Positions 32,261 through 39,188 of a stretch of DNA of 64,000 nt are shown here, piece after piece. The notes under the pieces are model-generated. The model was not told where the DNA came from and ran no database searches. It worked only from the letters and a program-made list of their open reading frames with translations. The translations under genes were made by a program, and so were the position numbers. The first letter of the stretch is position 1. Each line of letters begins with the position of its first letter. The DNA comes from Halomonas sp. 25-S5 (GTDB taxonomy: Bacteria > Pseudomonadota > Gammaproteobacteria > Pseudomonadales > Halomonadaceae): positions 62,001 through 126,000 of the forward strand of contig NZ_JARANV010000001.1 in assembly GCF_029889845.1 (NCBI RefSeq), given 5' to 3'.

Positions 32261-32793
32261 GCGGCGGGTTCCTCGGCGTCCGGTGGGGTGTCAGGAGATG
32301 ACTCGCCCAGCGCCAGGGCGACGATATCCACCAGCGCAAACCAGGCCATGATCGCCGATGCCAGCGGCATGACCGCATAGACCCAGGTCATGGAGAGGCG
32401 CAGCGAGGCGGACTTCTGGAAGCTCTGCACCTGCATGTACTCAACCCCGATGATCACCAGCGCCGCCAGGAAGCCCAGCGCCACCAGCAGGGCGGCGATG
32501 CGCGCGAGGCGCCGGGGGAGGCCGGGGAGCGCGTCCACCACGAAGGTCACGGCGATATGCCGGCCGCGCCGAAAGGCCAGGGTGGCGGCGAGGAAGGTGA
32601 TCCACACCAGCAGGAAGCGGGCCACTTCCTCGGTCCAGCCCACCGCGGTGAAGAAGACCCGCGAGACGATCTGCAGGGTGATCACACCGATCAACGCCGC
32701 CATCGCCGTGAAGACCACGGGAGCGATGACGGCGTCGAGGGCGCGCTCACTCCACCGCAGCGGTCGCAGCAGGGAATGGGCGAGGGGAGGCAC
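32257..32793 (-). CDS. dctQ: TRAP transporter small permease (DctQ)
   Basis: A 178-residue protein with four hydrophobic helices and the DctQ segment WTEEVARFLLVWITFLAAT. It pairs with DctM. The GTG start immediately follows the dctP stop, with GGAGG about 12 bases upstream. Its C-terminus is acidic and proline-rich (ESSPDTPPDAEEP). It is co-transcribed with dctP and dctM. Confidence 0.88.
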   Translation of the reverse strand: MPPLAHSLLRPLRWSERALDAVIAPVVFTAMAALIGVITLQIVSRVFFTAVGWTEEVARFLLVWITFLAATLAFRRGRHIAVTFVVDALPGLPRRLARIAALLVALGFLAALVIIGVEYMQVQSFQKSASLRLSMTWVYAVMPLASAIMAWFALVDIVALALGESSPDTPPDAEEPAA

Positions 32794-33789
32794 TTACTTC
32801 AGCGCCTCCTGGATGCGCGGCAGGGTATCGCCGAACTGCTCGCCGTACTTCTCGTAGACGGGGGCCACGGCCTCCTGGAAGGCGGCGATATCGGGCTCCT
32901 CGACGATCTGCATGCCCGCCTCGCGCAGCTCGGCCAGCTGTTCGGACTGCATCTCGGCGTTCATCCGGCGCTCGTGCTCGGCGGCTTCCTGGGCGGCCTG
33001 CTTCAGCACCGTCTGCGCGGCCTCCGGCAGCGTGTTCCAGGCGGGCATGCCCATCACGAAGATCGCCGGAGCATAGGTATGGCGCGACAGCGTCATGTGG
33101 TCCTGGGTCTCGTAGAGCTTGAAGGAGTGGATGACGTTGACCGGGTTCTCCTGGCCATCGATGGTGCCCTGCTGCATGGCGGTCAGCGCTTCGGTCCAGG
33201 CCATCGGCACCGCGTTGGCGCCCAGCTCGCGGAAGGTGTCCACGTAGACCGGGTTCTCCATCACGCGGATGCGCAGGCCGTCGATGTCCTCGGGCGAGGT
33301 CACGGCACGCTCGCTGTTGGTCAGGTTGCGGAAACCGCGTTCGGCGTAGGCCAGGCCCTTGAGGTTGACCTCCGCCAGCCTGTCGAGCAGCTCCTGGCCG
33401 ATCGGGCCATCGAGCACCGCGTAGGCGGCCTCCGGGGAGGGGAAGAGGAAAGGCAGCTCGAAAACCGCCATCTCCTCGACGAAGTTGGCCACCGGCCCGT
33501 TGGTGATCACGCCCATGTCGACGGTGCCGATCTGCATGCCCTCGAGCAGGGTGCGCTCGTCACCGAGGCTGGCGTTGGGGTAGAGCTCGATGTCCACCTT
33601 GCCCTCGGTGCGCTCTTCCACCAGTTCCTCGAACTTCATGGCGGCGATATGGAAACCGTCCTGCTCGTTGACCACGTGGGCCAGGCGCAGGGTGACAGGA
33701 TCCATGTCGGCGAACTCGGAGGCGTTGGCGCCGGCGGTCATGGCCAGCGAGACGGCGAGTGCCAGCGTGTGGCGTGCGAAACCTTTCAT
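32794..33789 (-). CDS. dctP: TRAP transporter solute-binding protein (DctP)
   Basis: A 331-residue periplasmic binding protein. MKGFARHTLALAVSLAMTAG is a Sec signal peptide; the mature part starts near SEFADMDPVTLRLAH. RVMENPVYVDTFRELGANAVPM contains the conserved Arg that binds the carboxylate of ligands in this family, and GTIDGQENP is a family signature. I prefer ATG 33789 because AAGGA lies 8 bases before it; ATG 33795 is too close. The ligand is likely an organic acid, but which one is unknown. It heads the dctPQM operon. Confidence 0.9.
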   Translation of the reverse strand: MKGFARHTLALAVSLAMTAGANASEFADMDPVTLRLAHVVNEQDGFHIAAMKFEELVEERTEGKVDIELYPNASLGDERTLLEGMQIGTVDMGVITNGPVANFVEEMAVFELPFLFPSPEAAYAVLDGPIGQELLDRLAEVNLKGLAYAERGFRNLTNSERAVTSPEDIDGLRIRVMENPVYVDTFRELGANAVPMAWTEALTAMQQGTIDGQENPVNVIHSFKLYETQDHMTLSRHTYAPAIFVMGMPAWNTLPEAAQTVLKQAAQEAAEHERRMNAEMQSEQLAELREAGMQIVEEPDIAAFQEAVAPVYEKYGEQFGDTLPRIQEALK

Positions 33790-33872
33790 TGTCATTTTTC
33801 CTTCGGTGAGTCAGTCACTTGGTGAGCATGCCCGAGGCTAGTGCCGGCGGTCAAACGGGGCGCCGGCGCGCC

Positions 33873-34361
33873 TCACAGCAGACGGTACATCACATGGGCG
33901 TCCGTCAGGCCCCGCGCGGGGTGACGGAAGGCCCGGGGGAGGGTGCCGATGATCGTGAAGCCATGCTTCTGCCATAGCCGGATGGCCACCGCGTTGCTGG
34001 CGACCACCAGGTTGTACTGCATGGCGAGAAAGCCCATTTCCCGTGCCAGGGCCAGGGAGTGCGTGCACATCTCGCCGGCGATACCCTGGCCGCGGGCGTG
34101 GTCGGCGACCAGGTAGCCGCAGTTGCAGACATGGTCCCCGGGCCCGGGCTGGTTGGCCTTGAGGGTGTAGGTGCCGGTGATCCGTCCCGCGTCATCGACG
34201 GCCACGCGCACGGCCCGGGGCAGTTCGATCCAGGTGCGATGGGCATCCTGCTCGCTGATGTCGCGGGGCACCGCATAGGTCTCACCGGCCCGGAAGACCG
34301 GTTCGAGAATGGCCCACAGGGCCGGCCAGTCCTCGGGCTGGTAGGGTCGGAGGCGGATCAT
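33873..34361 (-). CDS. GNAT-family N-acetyltransferase
   Basis: A 162-residue acetyltransferase. The acetyl-CoA-binding region LVADHARGQGIAGEMCTHSL carries the RGxGIA P-loop of GNAT enzymes, and AIRLWQKHGFTIIGTLPRAF is the usual C-terminal strand-helix. AAGGAG lies 8 bases before ATG 34361, which I prefer to the upstream frame start at 34388. The substrate is unknown; the overall form resembles small L-amino-acid or phosphinothricin-type acetyltransferases. Confidence 0.82.
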   Translation of the reverse strand: MIRLRPYQPEDWPALWAILEPVFRAGETYAVPRDISEQDAHRTWIELPRAVRVAVDDAGRITGTYTLKANQPGPGDHVCNCGYLVADHARGQGIAGEMCTHSLALAREMGFLAMQYNLVVASNAVAIRLWQKHGFTIIGTLPRAFRHPARGLTDAHVMYRLL

Positions 34362-34396
34362 TCGGTGGCTCCTTGCGCCGATCTCCACGGGCGTCC

Positions 34397-34645
34397 TTAT
34401 ACGAACTCGGGATCCTGCGTCCTGACGGTGATCGCTTCTTCCTCGCCGGGCACCATCACGGCGAACTCGCCCCCGCCGAGGTGAGTGACCGAGTGGCCCT
34501 CGCGGGTTCGGAAGGCGGGGAGGCCGCTGCGGGTCGCCCCGGCGTGCTGCAGGTCAGTGAGATCCCGGACGCTGACAAATATGTCGATGAAATACTCGTT
34601 GCCGGCCTGGTCGAAGGCCAGGATGGTTCTCTCGTTGCGGGACAC
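34397..34645 (-). CDS. Conserved small hypothetical protein
   Basis: An 82-residue protein with a GTG start and GAGGT about 7 bases upstream. It is acidic, with no signal peptide or membrane segment; it looks like a small beta-rich domain (EYFIDIFVSVRDL, FAVMVPGEEEAITV). It stands alone between the acetyltransferase and the divergent GlxA-type regulator. I do not recognise a family with a known function. Confidence 0.6.
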   Translation of the reverse strand: MSRNERTILAFDQAGNEYFIDIFVSVRDLTDLQHAGATRSGLPAFRTREGHSVTHLGGGEFAVMVPGEEEAITVRTQDPEFV

Positions 34646-34720
34646 GGGGGATACCTCGTGTGGGGAAGCCTGAGGATCATTCTAGCCTGTCTGACTTGAC
34701 GCTGAAGGAGGAGACACACC

Positions 34721-35683
34721 TTGCGCCTGGACTATCAGGGGCTGTTGCCCGAAGCCATAGGATTTTTGCTGCTGCCGCGCTTCTCGATGATGGCGTTTTT
34801 CTCGGCGGTGGAGCCGCTGAGGATCGCCAACCGGATCACCGGGCGCCCACTATTCGACTGGACGCTGATCAGTGAGGACGGCGAGCCGGTCACGGCCTCC
34901 AACGGCATGACGCTGTTGGTCGACCGCGCCATCGGTGAGGTGCATCAGCTGCCCTCCCTGGCGGTATGCAGCGGTTTCGGTCCCGAGGACAGCCTGAGCC
35001 GGCCCCTGATGGCCTGGTTGCATCGCCTGGATCAGGCTGGCTGCGTGCTGGGTGGCCTCGATACCGGCGGTTTCCTGTTGGCGGAGGCGGGCCTGCTGGA
35101 GGGCGAGCGCGTCACCCTGCATTGGGAAAGTCTGCCGGCCTTCCAGGAGCGCTTCCCGGGCATCGAGACTTCCGACGAGCTTTACGAGCTGGGGCGGCGG
35201 CGCTTCTCCTGTGCCGGCGGCACGGCGGCCATGGACATGGCTCTGGAGGTGATCGCCCGTCGCCACGGCTCGCGACTGGCGGTCGATGTCTCGGAGCAGC
35301 TGATCCACGAGCGGATCCGCACCCGCAGCGACCAGCAGCGCATGTCGCTGGCCAGGCGCCTGGGGATCCATCACCGCCGCCTGGTGGAGGCGGTTTCCCT
35401 GATGGAGCGGCATCAGCAGCTGCCACTGTCGCTGGCCGAGGTGGCCAGCCGCAGCGGTGTCTCCCTGCGCCAGCTACAGCGCCTCTTCGAGCAGCATCTC
35501 GGCACTTCCCCCCGTGCGTGGTACCTGAAGCTGCGGCTGGAGCGCGCCCGGCACCTGCTCGCCGAGACGGACAGGGATGTCCTCGCGGTGGGGCTGGCCT
35601 GCGGCTTCAGCTCCGGCTCCACCTTCTCCCGGGCCTTCAAGGCCCGCTATGGCCTGTCGCCGCGGGAAGCGCGGCGGAATTGA
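34721..35683 (+). CDS. GlxA-type transcriptional regulator (DJ-1/PfpI plus AraC domains)
   Basis: A 320-residue regulator. Residues ~10-190 form a DJ-1/PfpI-like domain; the usual nucleophile position reads LGGLDTGGFLLAEAGLL, with no Cys, so it is a sensor rather than an enzyme. Residues ~210-315 form an AraC DNA-binding domain with two helix-turn-helices (LAEVASRSGVSLRQLQRLF and ACGFSSGSTFSRAFKARYG). The start is TTG with GGAGGAG 8 bases upstream. Known relatives include GbdR, CdhR and SouR, which sense betaine- or carnitine-type compounds; the target here is not evident. Confidence 0.85.
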   Translation: MRLDYQGLLPEAIGFLLLPRFSMMAFFSAVEPLRIANRITGRPLFDWTLISEDGEPVTASNGMTLLVDRAIGEVHQLPSLAVCSGFGPEDSLSRPLMAWLHRLDQAGCVLGGLDTGGFLLAEAGLLEGERVTLHWESLPAFQERFPGIETSDELYELGRRRFSCAGGTAAMDMALEVIARRHGSRLAVDVSEQLIHERIRTRSDQQRMSLARRLGIHHRRLVEAVSLMERHQQLPLSLAEVASRSGVSLRQLQRLFEQHLGTSPRAWYLKLRLERARHLLAETDRDVLAVGLACGFSSGSTFSRAFKARYGLSPREARRN

Positions 35684-35692
35684 GCACGCCTG

Positions 35693-36367
35693 TCAGACCT
35701 CCGCCCACATGCGCAGCAGGTTAGCCAGGCTCTTCGACAGCATGTCAAAGGTGCGGGTCTTGCCGTTGGCCTCGAATTCCTGGCGGCGAGTGGTATCCAG
35801 GTCGAAGAGGATCTCCCGCTGCTGTGGTTCGCGCACCTGGCTCTGGGCCCAGCCCACCGCGGCCAGCCGTTCGCCTTGGGTGACGGGCTCGACTCGGTGC
35901 AGGGTCGAGGAGGGGTAGAGGATCAAGGCACCGGCGGGCAGCTTGTAGGTCTGCTCCCCGGCGGTCGAGTCGATCAGCAGCTCACCGCCCTCGTAGCTGT
36001 CCGGGTCGTTGAGGAAGAGGGTGAAGGACAGGTCGGTGCGCATCGCCCCCTCGGGGGTGGCCATGACCGCATCATCAACATGGTTACCGTAGCTCATGCC
36101 CTCCTGGTAGCGGCTGAACATCAGCGGTTTCATGCGTCGGGGGCGAGCGGCCATCTGGAACAGCGGGTGGCGCTGCAGCGCCGATGTCAGCTCCTCACGC
36201 AGGGCGATCACCTCGGGTTGGCGGCCATCGGCCTGCTCGTTCTGCTTGACGGTGCGGGCATGCCAGCCGGCGGTTTCCCGCCCATCCCGGTAGGCGGTGT
36301 CGGCCAGGGTGGCCTGAACTCGCGACAGCAGCTCCGTGGGGATGACCTGATCGATGCAAAGAATCAC
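35693..36367 (-). CDS. piuC: PiuC-type Fe(II)/2-oxoglutarate dioxygenase (PKHD hydroxylase)
   Basis: A 224-residue member of the PKHD-type hydroxylase family. The iron ligands are in YGNHVDDAVM (HxD) and the distal His in STLHRVEPVTQGERLAAVGW, where the Arg binds 2-oxoglutarate. I use the GTG at 36367 because GGAG lies 8 bases upstream; a TTG at 36400 is the other option. PiuC genes are commonly iron-regulated and sit beside siderophore receptors. Here the divergent partner is the Gly/Glu/His-repeat protein, with an A+T-rich, Fur-like site between them. Confidence 0.87.
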   Translation of the reverse strand: MILCIDQVIPTELLSRVQATLADTAYRDGRETAGWHARTVKQNEQADGRQPEVIALREELTSALQRHPLFQMAARPRRMKPLMFSRYQEGMSYGNHVDDAVMATPEGAMRTDLSFTLFLNDPDSYEGGELLIDSTAGEQTYKLPAGALILYPSSTLHRVEPVTQGERLAAVGWAQSQVREPQQREILFDLDTTRRQEFEANGKTRTFDMLSKSLANLLRMWAEV

Positions 36368-36399
36368 AGTGGGCGCTCCAGTTGGGAAGGAGATTGCCA

Positions 36400-36430
36400 A
36401 TTATAAACATTTGCGAACTATTTGCATTAG
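36400..36430. promoter_or_regulatory. Possible Fur-type promoter region
   Basis: A strongly A+T-rich stretch in an otherwise GC-rich region. Read on the minus strand it contains AATGCAAATAGTTCGCAAAT, which resembles gammaproteobacterial Fur boxes built from GCAAAT/ATTTGC-like half sites. It lies between piuC and the divergent repeat-protein gene, where an iron-responsive site would be expected. The match is by eye and imperfect. Confidence 0.4.
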
Positions 36431-36515
36431 TCTCGTGCGCCCGTCAATAATAGGGCGTGACCCTCCGGCCTGCACGGTCGAGAGTTCTCGCAATCCCTAT
36501 ATTAAGGAAGTCTGC

Positions 36516-37604
36516 ATGTCTAACAGCACTCGCACCAAGCTTTGGGTTGGCGTCGGCGCCTCCGTTCTGCTGGGCTCCGGCGCGGCCAGCTGGGCCGATA
36601 CCCAGGTTCCGGACGACTCCACCCAGGAGCCTGACAGCCTGATACTCGCCCACGCCGACCATTCCGAAAGCGGTGATGGTGGTGAAGGTGGCGAGGGCGG
36701 CGAAGCCGGCCATCATTCCGAAGGCGGCGAAGGCGGCCATCATTCCGAAGGCGGCGAAGGCGGCCATCATTCCGAAGGCGGCGAAGGCGGCCATCATTCC
36801 GAAGGCGGCGAAGGCGGTGAAGGCGGTGAAGGCGGTGAAGGCAGCACCGCGGCGGATCCCTTCGCGTTGTTTGCCTACCTGAATGCTTCCGCTGGCGGTG
36901 AAGGTGGCGAAGGTGGCGAAGGAGGTGAAGGTGGCGAAGGAGGTGAAGCGGGCCATGGCATCGACGCCAGCAACCCCGGTGTCTACTACACCAACCTGGC
37001 CATGATGAAGGGCCATCTGGCCGTCGCTCGCGAGCTCTACCAGGAAGGTGCACAGACCGCCTCCCAGCCGCACTTCGGCCATCCCCTCCAGGAGCACTAC
37101 GAGCCCCTGGAGCCGGCCTTCGAGACCCGTGGCGTTGCGTCGTTCGAGGATACGCTTCAGGCCCTGGTCGACCAGGCCCGCGAGGGCGGCGAATGGGGGG
37201 CGCAAGCCGATGCCTTCATGGCCGCCATCGAGGCTATCGATGCCGCCATGCAGGATGTCGATGGTGAACTGCGTGAAGATGTGGCCTTCCAGAGCCGTGT
37301 CCAGCTGACCCTGTTGCGCCAGGCCATGCACGAATACGAGGAAGCCGTGGACGAAGGCCAGTTCGTCAATGTGCTGGAGTATCAGGACGGGCGTGGCTTC
37401 ATGCTGACCGCCAAGGCGCTGCTCGAACAACAGGCTGAACTCTTCAAGGCCAGCGACGAAGCGACCTACGAGGAGCTGATGGCGGCCTATGACGAGGCGA
37501 TGCAGGCCTGGCCGTCCGCCTTGGCACCGGAGACACCGGTGATGAGCTTCGGCGAGCTCTCCTCCAGCACCTTCAAGCTGGAATCGCTGCTCGGCCGCTA
37601 CTGA
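36516..37604 (+). CDS. Secreted Gly/Glu/His-repeat protein, putative metal-binding
   Basis: A 362-residue protein. MSNSTRTKLWVGVGASVLLG begins a Sec signal peptide with a likely cut after SWADT or nearby (about residue 28). Residues ~50-145 are low-complexity: four copies of EGGEGGHHS, then a GEG run, a short spacer and a second GGE run ending GEAGHG. The rest (150-362) is an acidic helical domain with HFGHPLQEHYEPLEP. AAGGAAG lies before ATG 36516. The HH pairs and many Glu suggest binding of iron or another metal in the periplasm, and the PiuC neighbour supports iron. The helical domain faintly recalls EfeO/imelysin proteins, but I cannot confirm it. Confidence 0.75.
   Translation: MSNSTRTKLWVGVGASVLLGSGAASWADTQVPDDSTQEPDSLILAHADHSESGDGGEGGEGGEAGHHSEGGEGGHHSEGGEGGHHSEGGEGGHHSEGGEGGEGGEGGEGSTAADPFALFAYLNASAGGEGGEGGEGGEGGEGGEAGHGIDASNPGVYYTNLAMMKGHLAVARELYQEGAQTASQPHFGHPLQEHYEPLEPAFETRGVASFEDTLQALVDQAREGGEWGAQADAFMAAIEAIDAAMQDVDGELREDVAFQSRVQLTLLRQAMHEYEEAVDEGQFVNVLEYQDGRGFMLTAKALLEQQAELFKASDEATYEELMAAYDEAMQAWPSALAPETPVMSFGELSSSTFKLESLLGRY
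36711..36953 (+). repeat. In-frame tandem repeats coding for EGGEGGHHS and GGE units
   Basis: CATCATTCC recurs at 36711, 36738, 36765 and 36792, a perfect 27-bp (nine-codon) period with nearly identical copies. After 36801 the pattern shifts to short GAAGGCGGT/GGCGAAGGT units, and these resume at ~36893-36953. Near-perfect copies imply recent expansion or gene conversion, so copy number may differ among strains. Confidence 0.85.
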
Positions 37605-37614
37605 GCTCTCCACG

Positions 37615-37651
37615 CAGGCCGGCCCGTCCATCCACTGGTCGCGCCGGCCTG
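37615..37651 (+). terminator. GC-rich hairpin after the repeat-protein gene
   Basis: CAGGCCGGC and GCCGGCCTG form a 9-bp perfect stem with a 19-nt loop, 11 bp after the stop codon. There is no T-run, so termination would need Rho or a different pause. The rest of the gap up to brxA (37652-37747) shows no gene and no clear promoter. Confidence 0.4.
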
Positions 37652-37747
37652 GAGTCCCGTGTATACCAACGGCAAAGTCGTTGCGCTTGTGCAGGCATGC
37701 CGCCACCATGTGGCTCCGCCTCCAGCTGCTGCAAGTGTCTTGGCCCA

Positions 37748-38362
37748 ATGCCATATTCCACGACCTTCCACTACGACTCAGACCTCATCGGCGGCTCGTT
37801 GATGGTTCGCGAAAGCCGCATAGTGGCGGAGCTGCTGCTGGCCGGCGCCGATAACGCTACCTGGCAGGTGGCTATCTACGACGAGAACCGCCTACAGAAG
37901 GCGCGGCCCGCATCGGCCAAGCGTATGGCCCAAGCGATCCGCAAGCGCCTTGAGAAGCTCCCGCTTCCGTTCTGGCAGACGCTGCATGACGGCGACGACC
38001 AACTGGCCACCCAGGTGGCGTTCTGTGCGGCCCTGGCGCGCAACCTGCTGCTGGTGGAGTTCCTGGAGACGGTGGTGGCCGATGCCTTCGTGACGCAGGC
38101 CGAGCGGCTTGAGCTCTACCAGTGGGATGACTTCCTCGCCGACCGTGCCTTCCGCGATCCGGCCATCATCGGCTGGACCGCTTCCTCTAGACGAAAGATG
38201 GGCCAGGTGGCCTTTCGCATGCTATGCGAAGTAGGCTTAATGACTGACAGTCGTAACCGAACGTTACGGCCGCTTATGCTTCGGCCGGAGGTGGATGATC
38301 TGCTGGAACGCCACCACCTGATCCGGCTGCTGGACTGCCTGAGTGCCCTGGGGCCGCGTTGA
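37748..38362 (+). CDS. brxA: BrxA, BREX type 1 protein (DUF1819)
   Basis: A 204-residue protein of the BrxA/DUF1819 family, starting MPYSTTFHYDSDLIGGSLM, which is the recognisable N-terminus. BrxA is a small DNA-binding protein of BREX phage defence. The in-frame ATG at 37748 is preferred over the upstream frame start at 37697, which gives an unrelated extension. No BrxR/WYL-type regulator precedes it, unlike many BREX loci. It opens the six-gene type 1 BREX set, 120 bp before brxB. Confidence 0.88.
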   Translation: MPYSTTFHYDSDLIGGSLMVRESRIVAELLLAGADNATWQVAIYDENRLQKARPASAKRMAQAIRKRLEKLPLPFWQTLHDGDDQLATQVAFCAALARNLLLVEFLETVVADAFVTQAERLELYQWDDFLADRAFRDPAIIGWTASSRRKMGQVAFRMLCEVGLMTDSRNRTLRPLMLRPEVDDLLERHHLIRLLDCLSALGPR

Positions 38363-38482
38363 ACGCCATGGACCCGGGTTGGGCGGTAGCGTGCCTGAAC
38401 GCTCGACGACGCACCCACAGGCCGCGGCACGTAGTATGGTCATAACGAGAAGAACGACACCGGACGCAAGGATGAGAGCCGT

Positions 38483-39091
38483 ATGTCACCGCTCACGCAG
38501 GGGCCGTCCCACCACGAAGATCCTCACCTGAAGGATCGCCTCAACCAGGTCGCCGAGAAGATCACCAGCCCGGCCTTTCTCTCCGGCCAGGGCCTGGGCA
38601 ACGAGATCGGTTTCTGGGTTTTCGACTATCCCCCCGAGCACGAACTACAGGTTCGCGAGTACCTCACCTTCCTGGAGGGGGTGCTGTCGCGTCAGCACAG
38701 CGAGCTGACGGTCGACCACGTCAACCTGTTGCGCGTGATGCGCGACTATCTCCAGGCGCGTGGCTTTCTCGACAAGGCCATCGCCATGCAGCAGACCAAG
38801 GGCGATGCGGCGCTGCTCAAGGCGCTGCGTGGCCCGCTGCACATGGACAAGTTCGCTCCTTTCCTGATCCGACACGCCCTGTCGGAAGACCCCGATATCA
38901 TTCTGCTGTCAGGCGTGGGTAGCGTCTGGCCGGTGATGCGTGCCCACAGTTTGCTCAATGCGCTGCACGGTCGCCTCGGCCACAAGCCCTTGGTGCTCTT
39001 CTATCCCGGCAGCTACGACGGCCAGAGCCTGACCCTGTTCAACCAGATCGCCAGCAATCACTACTACCGCGCCTTTTCGCTGGTGCCCTGA
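38483..39091 (+). CDS. brxB: BrxB, BREX type 1 protein (DUF1788)
   Basis: A 202-residue DUF1788 protein. LKDRLNQVAEKITSPAFLSG, GLGNEIGFWVFDYPPEHEL and GVGSVWPVMRAHSLLNALH with KPLVLFYPGSYDGQSL are typical BrxB segments. It is required for BREX function in studied systems, perhaps as a scaffold between BrxC, PglX and PglZ. AAGGATGAG lies before ATG 38483. The gap to brxC is 97 bp. Confidence 0.9.
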   Translation: MSPLTQGPSHHEDPHLKDRLNQVAEKITSPAFLSGQGLGNEIGFWVFDYPPEHELQVREYLTFLEGVLSRQHSELTVDHVNLLRVMRDYLQARGFLDKAIAMQQTKGDAALLKALRGPLHMDKFAPFLIRHALSEDPDIILLSGVGSVWPVMRAHSLLNALHGRLGHKPLVLFYPGSYDGQSLTLFNQIASNHYYRAFSLVP

Positions 39092-39188
39092 TGGCCAGCC
39101 GGCAGCCTTGCTGCCCTGGCAGCCGCTTTGTTGATCGCCTTGCCCCGCCACGGGAGCGAGGCGTTGCCCGTTAAGGAATCGATCGGAC

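Noticed and set aside
36711-36844. Regular 27-bp repeats considered as a CRISPR array
   Set aside because: The units are contiguous with no spacers and are in frame inside a protein-coding gene; there are no cas genes nearby.
37605-37747. Left-border copy of the tRNA-Pro 3' end (attL)
   Set aside because: Only TGGTCG-type six-base matches were found by eye; no longer match to the tRNA end.
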